From Catenulispora pinisilvae (GTDB lineage Bacteria; Actinomycetota; Actinomycetes; Streptomycetales; Catenulisporaceae), in contig NZ_JAAFZA010000025.1 in NCBI RefSeq assembly GCF_015356865.1, positions 1-64,000 of the forward strand: a stretch of 64,000 nt of DNA, in the 5' to 3' direction. Position numbers and translations under genes: made by a program. This document shows, piece after piece, positions 51,766-63,700 of this stretch (positions within the stretch are counted from its first letter, which is position 1; each line of letters begins with the position of its first letter). Under the pieces are notes generated by a model. That model saw only the letters and a list, made by a program, of their open reading frames with translations. It searched no databases and had not been told where the DNA came from.

Positions 51766-54700
51766 GCCGGTGCTCACCAATGCCAGGTCCTCGGCCAGAT
51801 TCTCGGCCAGGTTCTCAGCCCGGTCCGGAACGGGCGGCGGAGGCACCATCCCATGCTTGATCGCCTCGACGATCGCGGCGAGGGGGTAGCCGCCGCTGAA
51901 CAGGGAGTCGAAGGTCCCGGCGCCCCCGATGTCCGTGCCCGGCAGGACGGTCACTCTGAAACCGTTGTCCAGAAGCAGCTTCTGCAACAGAAGGCTCAGA
52001 TGGGTGCGGCCGTTTCCGTCGCCGTAGAGGTGGCTGATGTGCAGGGCGCGCACGGCCTTGGCGATGGCGGTCAGTTTGGCGCCGTCGTCCGTCGCGGCCT
52101 TGATGCCCCTGACGTACTCGTGCATGATCGCGCGATAGATCGGCTCCCGGGCGCTCAACGAGTAGTTGGCGTAGATATTGGAGTCGGTGTGCACGGTGAT
52201 GGGTAGTTCCGACTGCTTGTACTCACCCCACGGCACCAGATTGGAGCGCCGGTAATAAGGGTCATCCAGCGGAGGATCGTCCGGATGCCGGGTTACATCC
52301 CGTTCGCTGACGAGTTGGGAGAGATTGTTGTCGGCAGACTCCCTCTGGATTAGGTGCCGGCCGAGGTAGGTCTCATTCTCAAGGTCGTCCGCGGGCTTGC
52401 CGGATATGGGGAACTGTGTCTTGGCCTCGTCGGGCTCGTGAAGAACGGTACTGGGCTTGTGGAAGCCGGTGAACTTGTTCCGCGGCATCAGTTTGACGGT
52501 TTCGGCATGGAACTGGTGGTACTCACCGAAGCCCAACTGCGAGCCGTCCGCAGAGTCCAGGAACTTCTTATAAGAGCTCTCCATGCTGTCGCGGAACGGG
52601 TATTGGCCGCGGCCGGGGACGACGTCGCCTGAATTGGCCTCGGGCGGACGCCCGCGCTCGCTCTTCGGCACCCGCTTCTCGACGTCGTAGAGATCGCCCG
52701 GGCGGCTCATCCCCGCACCTTCCCAGGCCGGATTGTGGAGCACCTCCTCAGCCAATCCATGATCCTTCGGGTTGATGTAGAGCTTCCACCACTCGGGTTC
52801 CGGCAGCACGTCTGAGAGGTTTTGTCGGCTGCTGTGGATCAGCTCCGAGTAGCCGGAGCCCAAAGCCGTGTCCACGTCCGTCCCGACGACGTACTTGGCG
52901 CCAGGGAAGTTGTTGGCGGCGTCGGCCTTGAACCGCTCCCACGTCGTCATGGCCACGCGGTTTCCCGCCGGGACGAAGGCCTCGACCATCGGGCCCTGCG
53001 GTCCGCCTGTCTCGACGACTCTGGCGGCGCCGACGAACTTGTCGTTCGCCAGCCAGATCACATCGCCGTGGGCCGGTACGTACCCGTCAAGGGAATCCAG
53101 GGTTCGCGGGTCGAACCACGCCAGAGCGCGCTCGGCTTCCTTGGCCTGTGCGGCGAGATCGTAGCCCGGCTGCCATTCGTGCAGGTCCATCAACGCCGAG
53201 ACCATCTTCGCCCGAACCGCCGAGGGCAGGCTGGAAAAGGGAAGACTGCTGTCCCGGCCGCCGGTCAACCAGTGCAACGCCAGGTGGTTCTGGAAGGCTC
53301 CGGCCGACTTCTCTGTGGAGAACAGGCCTCCGGCGGAATCCGAGATGCGCCACGTCCGCGACGAGCCGCTGTCTTTGTACACCAGCACCGGGTTGTCGGG
53401 CAGTTTCCTGTCCTGTCGGACCGTCAGCGTCGTTTCGGGCCGGGCCACCAAGAGCTGGACTTCGGGGGAGCCCTGGTGAGAGTTGCCCGCGCGGGTGATG
53501 CCGGCGACGAGCTCGTCGACGATCTCGTCCAGCGGCCTGGATCCTGAGAAGAGCTCGTCGGGATCAAGGTGCGGATCGAGGTGCGGATCGAGGGGCGGAT
53601 CGAGGTGCGGCGCGGCCGTCTCGGCGTTGTCGGCCCACGGATTGTCGATCCGCGTGTTGTCGGCCCACGGGTTGGTCTCGAGAACCTGGGCGGAGCCGGA
53701 AACCTCCCCGGGCCGCTCGGGATCGAGCTTCGCGGTGCCGAACCCGCGATCCAACAGCAGCTTCTGGAGCAGGACGTTCCGGACCACCGACCCTTCACGA
53801 CCGCCGAAGAAGCCGCTCACTTGCAGGGCTCTCACCGTCTTGGCGATCGTCCGCAGCTGGTCGTAGGGGTGGTCCGACAGGCGGGAGACATCCAACCGAT
53901 AGCTGTCCAGGATCGTTCTCAGCAGCACCCTGCCACTGCCCGACGAGTAGTTCAGCCGCACCACGCCGTCCTTGACCAGGGCGACGGGCAGGTCGCTCTG
54001 CCGCGCGCCGAACATGGCCGCCGTGTTTCCCGAACTTGGCAGATCCTCGTGCAGGATACTGCTGGCCCGATCATAGGACGCGAGCAGCCGACGCCCCTGG
54101 TAGGTCTCCTCGGTGAGATCAGCGGCGATGCTGGACACTTTGCGGCCGCTGAAGGTCACGCTCTTCGGCAGACCGGTCGTTGCGTCGTGGAAGGGCGTCC
54201 GATCAAGACCCGGGAGGTCCTTGACCAGATCATCGCGGAACCTGCCGAACGAGTCGGCATCGAGGTGGAGCGGTGGACCGTCCAGGACCTTCTTGGCGGC
54301 TGCCAGCAGGCCGGACGACGGGGAGAAGCCGTTGCCGCCTTGCGAATCGATGCCCAACACCTTCTGGAGATCCGCACCAGGCCGCACCACGGACAGCTTC
54401 TCGGGGCCGTTCTGCCGCTCCACGGCGAGCGCGTTTTCGTGGGCCTTGCTGGAACGGGGACCCGACCACGAGTACGGCCCGAGCGACAGCGCCTTGCCGG
54501 CGAACGGCGACATCCGAGCCGTATCGGTGACGTGGGGATAGTACGTGGCCAGGACGTGCTGGTAGGTGCCAGTCAGCTCGCTGCCCAGATCGGACGACAG
54601 CACGCCGCCGCCGTGAACAGTCCAGACGTTCTGCGGGGCGTGCGTCGGCCCGGCCCCCGGCGCCCACCAAGGGGTGGCCCCCGGCAGGCTGACGGTACCC

Positions 54701-57700
54701 GGCACGTGGTCGGGCACGCTGGCCCGGACCTCGCCGCCGGCGATCTGCCAGACCTTTCCGGTCGTGCTGATGACCGGCACGTCCCAGCCCCCGTGACCGT
54801 GGAACATCGCGGCGCTCAGCGCTTCGCCGAGCGGCGCGCCGTTGCAGCCGATGACGGCGACCCCGTGGACGTACGGCGCGAGCGCGGGGTGGGCGAGATA
54901 CCCGGCGAGGACCGGCGCCAGTTCCGCCGCGGTGTAGCTGCGGCCTCGGAGCAGGTAGTTGCCGGGGATCGCCGGATCGCCGTGGACGGCGATGTTCACG
55001 ATGCCGGGCAGGCGCGGCAGGGCGGCGGCCATGCCGAGGTCCTCTGGCCCGTTCACCAAGGTGAAGCCCCCGATATGGGCGTCGCCGGGGTAGGCCTCAT
55101 GGTCGTGCCACTGGAGGGAGTCGTGCACCGCGCTGAGCACGTCGGTCCCCGGCGCGAGCGTCGAGGTGTGCCGGCTGAGCCAGGTCTGGCGATCCGTCCA
55201 CGCTCCCCAGACCGGAGCCGCACCGGGGAACGGAATGTGCCCCTCCTGCACGCCGGTGATGAACTCCGGTCGGATCCCGTCCCAGAACGCGACTTCGTAC
55301 TCGTTGGGGAACGGCGACTTCGTGCCGAGGGTGGACAGCACGTCGATACCGCCGGGGGCGTCGATCGTGTAGCGGTAGACGCGGTGGTCCTGCCGGACGG
55401 CGAAATCCAGGGTGTGGATCCAGTCCGGCGTCCTGGTGGTGCTGATCAGGCCGGTGGCGTGCTTCTGGGCCACGTAGTAGCGCAGGCTCCGGGCCAGGTC
55501 GCGGTTGCCGGGCCGGAAGCCCGTGCCGAAGACGGCACCGGGCTCTCTCAGATCCCAGCGGTACAAGGGGGAATCGTCGTCGCGGTACCACAGCGGCGAC
55601 GCCTTGAGCAGTGGGCTGTAGCGGCGCGCGCTGGGCAGCAGCTCCGGCTTGAAGTCCCGGGGGCCGCGATCGAACCCGACCGACGTCGTCGGGATCTGGG
55701 TGACCTTCGGCGGGAACGCCCGCCAGTGGGCGTCGAACTGGGCCTCGGTGATGTCGAACCGGTCGGAGGCGCCGTCGTTGAGCACATGGGCCGGGGCCGA
55801 GAACTCGGTGTCCGGGATGCGCAGCAGCTGCCCTCGCGCATCCCGGTACACCTGCTGATCGAAGATGTTGTCCCGGGCCGGATCGAAGTACCGGGTGCCC
55901 AGATTCCGGATCGCCGTCAGGACTTTGCCGATCCGGCGGTTCAGGAGCGCGGCGCCGAACCAGCTGTCCTTGTAGTCCTTCCCCGGCTTCGTCGTCCCGT
56001 GCAGATAGAGGTTCAGAGCCGCTTCGCGCTCGTCGGTCAGCGTGTAGCCGCGGTTCCGAAGGAACTCGGCGGCGGAGGCCAGGGTCAGGGGTCTGCGGAT
56101 CCCGGCGGCGTCCACCAGGTCGAACCGGGAGGGTACGAGGCGGTCCGAGCCGCCGGTGAATCCGGTCCAGGTATAGGTCTCGTCGTCGACGGTCAGCGTC
56201 AGCGGTTCCGCCGCAGGCTTGCGAACGGATGCCGTGGGCCCCGATCTCGGCCCGGTCTCGGACTCAGGACCGGAGTTCGCCTTGATCTTCTTCAGCGCGT
56301 CGCCCAGGATCCGGTCGTAGCTGTGCTGCTTCTTGCCGCCGCTCCAATGGCTCACCGCCGGGACGTGCGTGGTCTCGTTCTGCGTGTTCCACCAGGACTT
56401 CGGGGTCGGCACGACCGCGGTGCCGTTCAGCTTCCCGGCGACGACGCGGCCGTCGGGGTACTGGACCGCCAGGTCGTTCATCGAGGCGATGTCCAGGTCC
56501 GGGTAGTGCTTGGTCAGGAGTTCGGCGAGCTTGTCGCCGCCGCAGGCGACCAGAGCCAGGCCCTGGCCGTCGGCGAGGGTCTTCTCGACCAGCGGCCGGA
56601 ACAGCGCGAGGGTCTGGTCGTCGGTGAGCATGCGACCCTTGACGAGCACGTGTCCGGTCTCGGCGTCGAGGTGGACCGCGAGGGACTTCCAGCCGGCCGG
56701 CATCGTCAGTGCGGAGGCCGTGTCGAACTCGTCGCCTCGGTCCGTGACCGACCATCCGGTGGCCGTGGTGTGCACCGAGTCCTTGAACGTCACGGCGACG
56801 TCAGTGCCCGACGGGACCTGCAAGTAGCCGTTGGGATGCAACTCGTCGGCGTGCAGCCCGGGTATCGCCCGGTAGAGGTCTTCACTGGTCTTGATGAAGG
56901 CGTGGGCTCCGGGCTTGGCATAGCCGACGGCGCGCAGGGCTTGGACGATCTCGTAGGCGGAGTGGTCGTGTCCGGCCAGCATCCAGCCGGTGAGCGCACC
57001 GAGGAAGTCCTCGTGATCCCCGGCCGGATCGAACAGCTTCGCCAGGAGGTAGAGCCGCGCGGCGGTTCCGGACGGACCGGACAGCACCGGCATCCGGCCG
57101 TCGGTCACCACCTTCTGGTACCAGTCGGTGCCGGTCTTCACCTCCGACCACAGCTGACCGGTGATCCACGGCAGCGGCTCCTTCTCGTCATCCCCGAGTT
57201 CGGGATGCGTACGGAGCAGATGCGCCAGTTCGTACTTGCCGAGGCCGACACCGTAGCCCTTGAGATCGACCTGAGTCATCCGGAACAGCGCCTTGGCCGG
57301 ATCCGGGCGCTTGTCCCGGAAGCCGGCGGAGCGCAGCAAGTCCGCGGCCGCCTCGGTCTTCGGGGTGAGCGCCGTGCTGGTCGCGAGCCCGCCGAAATGG
57401 TTCGCCAGGTGGCCGGACTCAGTGAACTGGATCGCTTGGGCCGCCAGAGAAGCCGATCCGGCCGCCGCGTCCGGCGTCGCCTCGCGAATGTGCTGGCGGT
57501 AGGCGCCGAGCTTGTCGACGTCGACGCGGCCCGCGGTCTTGAGCAGCCACTGGTGGCCGAGATTGTCGCGGCGCAGCATCGTCGTGAGGAAGGTGTGCTC
57601 GCCCCGGCTGAAATAGGCGCCGTTGTAGAAGGCGGTCATCAGCTCCCGGGTGTTTCCGTCCCTGAGCAGGTCGTCCAGTCTGACGGTGGGTCCGACCTGG

Positions 57701-60700
57701 CCGGAGCCGGTGACGTCGTCCTGGAAGAACGCCTTGTCGAGGACCGCGTGGTCCACGCCTGGGTTCAGGTTCCGCAGTGTCGTGCGGAGCTTGACGACCA
57801 TGTCCCGGGCCGCCGTCAGGCTCGACTGCTTGGCGAGCAGATACCCGCCGATCCGGGCCTCGTGCGCGGCGTCCTGCTTTGACGACCCCCATGAGTACGT
57901 GGTCACCGAGGACAGCAGATCGGTGGAGGCGATCGAGTCCGTGGGCGGGCGTACCCAGACGTCGTCCCGGTCCGACGGCTCGAACCCGTGCCAGGACTCG
58001 TCCGAGACCCGGCCGTTGGGGTTCGCCTTGTCGAAGGTGATGAACGCACCGTTGACCTTCGGCTGGAGGGCATCGCCGGCGTCGTGCGCGACGGTGACGG
58101 CGCGTACCTGTCCGTTCCGGAGGTTGACGAACACCGAGGAGTTGGGCGCGGTGACCGATCCGTCCCAGACCTTGGCCAGCTGTGCGGCGAAGGAGTCCTG
58201 ACGATCGGGGACGCCGTTCTTCATGACGACCTTGATCTCGCCGTCCTTGACGGCGACGATCCGGCCGGCCTTGACCGCCTGGGCGTTCTCGGCGGCTTCG
58301 GACATCAGCAGCGTCAGCTTGGTGTCCGGCGTGACGCCGGCCTTGGTGAGCAGGCCGACGACGTTCTCGACGGCCTGCTTCCGGTCCTCGGCCTGAACGA
58401 ATTCACCGTGGCCGGGCAGGATCACGGCCACTTGCCCGGCCGGCACCTTCACGTTCTCGAAGGCCGTGCGCAGCGCGGAATCGGATTCTTTGCCGCCGCC
58501 CAGCCACACCACCCGGCCGTCCGAGGACCGGACGGCGAGGAACAGGGTGCTGTGATCGGCCTGGGTCGACTTCAGGCTGCCCGGGGTGAATTCGGGCTTC
58601 CACCTGTCGTCGGCCCCGGAGCCCGCGTCCGATGGCCCGTCTTGGTGCTTCCTGACGACCCTGTTGAAGAGCATGCTGTCTTTGCGATGACGGAACGCCT
58701 CCCCCTTCGGGGTGAAGCCTTCCTCCTGGCTCACGCTGTCCCGCAGCACCTTGAACGCCGGGTTGGCGCCGAGCTCGCCCAGGACGGCCTTCTCGATCGG
58801 CGCGTCCTCGAAGTAGAAGCGGCGCAGGGCCTTGATGTAGTTGGCCAGGTGCTGGGTCTCGGTCAGGACGCTGTACTCGTCCAGGCTCGCCGCCGGGGGC
58901 TCGGGCTCGTCGAGGCTGAGCCAGTAGGTGTCCTTGGGCGCGGTGAGGATGAAGGGTTTCTCCACAGCCCAGTTGAAGGACTCGCTATTGGCGCCGCCGT
59001 CCGACCGGCGCAGCGAGGAATCGATGTCGGGCAGCGAGCCGATCTCGTTGGCGACGGTGCGCATGGCGGTCAGAGTGACCTCATGGCCCGCGTTCTCACC
59101 GGCGCTGTCCGGGAGCTTGGCCCGCGGGTCCGGACCGTCCGGGAAGTCCACTCTTCGGGACCCGCCGGGCTCCACCTTCATCACGGCGCCCCACTCATCC
59201 ACCGTGAGCAGGCCCTTGTGCAGCGACGGGTCGAAGACGTACTCGGTCCGCAAGCCGTTCTCGTCCAAGCCCTCCACGATGGTGGCGACGTGATAGCCCC
59301 AGGTCACCTCCTTCGGGTCACCCCAGAAGCCGCCGACGGCGGTCTCCGCGCTGACGGTCAGCTTCTGACCGCCGGATCGGACCGCGAAGACCTTGCGCGG
59401 GGCGTATCCCCATTCGGTCAGCTTCTCCGCCAGAACATGCGCGCGGTCGTAGCAGCCGTCCTCCGGATAGTCGAAGGGGATGGGCCGGTTCCCGTCGTCG
59501 CTGTCCTTGTACGTCTCGCGGGACAGCCGCGAGAACAGATCCTGGGCCACGTCGGAGGTGACCTTCGGCCCGTTCCCATAGAAATCCCGCACAGCCGAGA
59601 GGTCGACGTCATCGCTCGCGCTTGCCGCCCGCTGGACGGCGTGCAGGAGCTGTTGCCCTTCGCCGGTCGTGATCGGGCCGTCATGACGGCCCGGGTGGAC
59701 GAGTTCGGCCAGTCCGGCCAGGGCCTGGTGCGGATCGAAGGCCCCTGAGTCGTCCGGTCCGAGGCCGTTCTTGCGGATCAGGTCGTAGAGCCGTCGGGCT
59801 TGGGTCGCCCGGTCGATGTCGAGCTCGGCGCTCGGACGCAGGACGTCGGCGAGGCCGCCGACGTGGGTCAGCCGGGCGTTGCGGTCCTCAGCGGTGAGGA
59901 CCAGGCCGCCGAGCCGGTCCTGGTGGCCGACTCCGATCTGGTCGGCCAGGTTCTTGACCTCGGCGTTGGTCGCCACCCGGTCGCGGTTGCCGGCAGCCAG
60001 GTCCGAGACCCTGTCGGGGACACCGGGGTGTTTCGTGCCGGTCGGCGGCAACCAGCGGTGCGCACTGGCGATGTCGGTCTCGCCGACCGACCGTCGCGCC
60101 GACGGTGCGAGTTTGGCCATCGCCTCGGCGAGGTCCTCGGTGTCGGAGTCGAAGACCCGCTCGCCGTTCCGGTAGCGGCTCCAGGTCGGCTCGTCGGCCG
60201 GCCTGATCTCATTGCTCCAGAAACGATGCGCGGGCGGGGGCGTCGTCGTGTGACTGGTGACGACGGTGTGGCCGGGCAGTTGCCAGACGGTGCCGTCGGC
60301 GGCGATCACATCGCGTCCGGTCAGCCGGCTCAGTACCGCGGCGAAGTCGGCGCCGTCGCAGCCCACGAGGACGATCGGCTCTTCCCCGGGGCCCAGCCGG
60401 TCGATCAGGATCCCCGCGGCCTGCTCGTAGGTCAGGGACTGGGTCTCCGAGTCGAGCTTGACCGTTCCGGTGGCCTTGTCGATGTGCGCCGCGACGGTGC
60501 GGTGCCCGTCGAACCGCGGCAGCGCGGTGAACGCGGCCTGGTCGTCGGCGTGGCTGGGGAACACCAGGTGCCCGGACTGTTCAAGGAGCAGATGCGCGTG
60601 CTCGGAGAGGTGGTCGACGCCGGGGACGACGTGTGGATTCCCGACGTGGGCGTTGCTGGGACCCGCGACCGGATGGTGCGAGCCGCTCGCGTCGAGGGTC

Positions 60701-63700
60701 TGGACGTGGGCGTTGGGGTGCGAAGCCTCGGTCTGCGGCCCGTGGAACTCGGCGGTCCGGGCGATCGAGGAGCGCAGCTCATCGACGATCGTGTCCAGTG
60801 AAGCGCCGCCGTTGAAGAGCTTGAAGAAGGTGCGTTCCGCATCCTGGCCCACGGCGCCCTCCGGGGCCGCGGCCGGCAGGACCGCTACGCCGAAACCGTT
60901 GTCCAGGAGCAGTTTCTGGAGCAGCAGGCTCAGGTGGGTACGTCCGTTGCCGTCCGGAAAGAAGTGCGCCACATGCAGTGCCCGAACCGCTTTGCCGATC
61001 GCGCGCAGCCGATCGCTCTCGCCCGCCGAGTCCCGGATTCCGCGCAGGTACTCGCGCATGATCGCCTCGTAGAGCGGGCGGCGGGCGGCGAGCGTGTAGT
61101 TCACGTCGATCTTGAGGGAGGTGCCCGCACCGGCCTTCTCTTTGCTGTACGTGCAGATCGGCAGGTCCGATTCGTCCTTGCCGATCTCGCGGATGAGCTT
61201 CTGGGTCACCTTCAGCGACTCGGGCAGCTTGGTGGCGAAGATCGCCATGGCGTCGTTGGCCGACGTCCTGGGCGCCAGCAGCGGCCGGTTCAAGTAGCGC
61301 TCGGACTCGGCGTCCGCCGCCGGATCGCTGACCCAGGCCGAGAAGGACGTCTTGTTGGCGTTGTCCGCCTCATGGCGTCCCAGGACCGAGGACTTCTCCT
61401 GGAACTGCCTGTCCGCCAGCTTGGAAATCGCGAGGCTGTGCAGCTTCTTGTAGGAGTCGAAGTCGACCCCGGGAAGCTTGGACAGCTCGCGCAGGGCTTC
61501 CGCCATCCCGTCTCGGAACGGGTACGCCCCCTCCGGGAGCTGCTTAGTCTTGTTCTCCGGATCGACGCGGTCGTAGTAGTCACCGGGTCCGGTGACGCCC
61601 CGCGCCTTGGCATCGGCCAGGTTGAGCGACGCCAGCGCCTTCTCATGGTCCTTGGGGTCGATGTACAGGCGCCACCACTCGTCCTCGGGCAGGACGTCGG
61701 TCAGATCCTTCCGGGTGTCCTTTATAAGGTCCCGGTAGCCGCCCTTCAACGCGGACGGCAGTAGGCCTCGGAGCTTGGAGCTGAACCCTGCTCCCCGCAG
61801 CTGCTCGTCCGAGCCGCCGGGCGATCTCGTCACCGTCGGTGCCCCGTCATGCTGATCGAGCGATCGCACGGCCTGGTAGTGCGGTCGCGGACCGCTCGTG
61901 TCCAGGAAGAGCGTGACCTCTGTGGCGCCGTCGGGGTTCAGCGAGGTGGCCGTGTGGTCGGAGCGGACCACGGTGATGTGCAGGTCCAGCAACACCGCCA
62001 CGCTCTCCGGCAGGTCGTCGCCGAGCGGGGAGTCCCACAGGCTCGGCAGTCGCTGGGCGAACTCCAACATAGAGGAGTAGGAGGGGAGTCCCTTTCCGCT
62101 CTCGGTGTCGGTGCGGGCGTACTCGGCGAGCGCCGCCATCCCGTCCTTGCCGTCGTCGGTGTAGCGGTCCGAGAGGCTGCGGAGCAGGCTGGTGCGCTCG
62201 TGGAGCGTGCCGTTGTCGAGGAGGTCTGTCAGGCGCTCCAGATGGATGTTCTTGGCGGTGCGCGGTGCGGACGCGGAGTCCGGCGGCACGTCGGAAGGCC
62301 TGGTCACTGTCGTCGAATCCAGATGGAGCCGCGAGAGTTCTTGCAGCCGGTCGTCGCTGAGTTCGGAGAGCAGGACCTGAGCGCTTCGGCGGCTGGTCGG
62401 CGATTCCTCGCTGCCGATCGTCAGAGGTGTTTCGCCGGAGTGGTCCGAGCCGGTGGCGGACTGACGCAGGCGGTCGGCGACACTGTGGCGCCAGGCCGGG
62501 ACCTTGGCCGGGTCCGGGCCGATGCCGTGGATGTCCAGTTCGCCGAGCGAGGCGGCCAACGCGTGGTGGAAGCAGTTGCCCAGGGTGAGCGCCGATGGCG
62601 GTAGGTCTGGTTCGAAGGGCACGTACGAGGTGTCGTCGAGCTGGAACGCGGACGACGGGGGGCGGTCGTCGTCGGACAGGGCCCCCGCGTGGCTCTCACG
62701 GCTCCCGGTCCACTTGTAGGCCGGACCGGAGATGTCCTTGTCCCCGGCCGGCAACGCGCTGAAGCCCTTGTCCGCTTCGGCCAGCGCGTCGGAGAGCTCT
62801 GATTCGCCCAGGCCTGATTCTTCACGGCCGTCTCGGTAGCGGCTCCAGGTCGCACTCGGCTTCGCCGACTTGTCCCACCACTTGCCCTGCTTCGGGACGG
62901 AGTCGCCGCGTTCGGCCACGACGTGGTGTCCCGGCAGCTGCCACACGGTGCCGTTCGCCGCGATGACGTCGCGGCCCAGCTCCTTGCTGAGGACCTTGGC
63001 GAACTCGGCGCCCTCGCAGGCCACGAGGACGACCGGGGTGGCGTCGGCATCGTCGGCGAGCGTGTGCTTCACCAGGCGCGCGGCTTCGTCGTAGGTCAGG
63101 GATTTGCCGCCGACGCGCACGGTCTTCGCCGCCGCGTTCACGTGGGCCGCGACGGTCCGGGTGTTCTTGAACGTCGGCAGTGCCTCGAACGCGTCCCGGT
63201 CCTCGGCCCGGTCGGTGAGGACCACGTCGCCTCGGTCGTTCCTGCTGATCGCCGAGGCGAACTCATCGTGCAGGGCCTGTCCGTCCCGGGCGGGCCCGGA
63301 CCGCTGGTGGCCCTCGGCGTGACGGCCGGCCAGGCCGTCGTGCAGCTTGCTGACCGTGAGCCTGCCGCGATTGTCCAGCGCGGCCTGGAACAGTCGGCGC
63401 TGTGCGCCGGCATCGGTTTCGTGATTCGGAACGAGCTGGTCCAGCAGCGGCTTCAGGGCATCGGCGCCGAGCGGCCCGTCGCCGGTGCGCGCTGAGGTCG
63501 AGCGGGCCAGGGCGATCAGTTTGTCAGCGGCCTTCAACCGGTCGGTGACACCGTTCGAGGACGCGTCGAGGGAGTGACCGGCGGCGTGGACGACGTCGGC
63601 CGCCTCGATGACCCGCCCTCGGGACAGGCCGCTGGCCTTGGTCAGCGCACTGACGGTGGCGCTCGCGGCGACCGGGTCGGCGTCGAACTTCGTGGTGAGC

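Noticed and set aside
53569-57882. 1437-codon open frame on the plus strand, opposite the giant gene
   Set aside because: It is the antisense shadow of a high-GC coding frame. Its translation is rich in Arg/Gly/Val with no domain motifs, whereas the minus strand carries clear catalytic motifs. The same applies to 57988-59748 (+).
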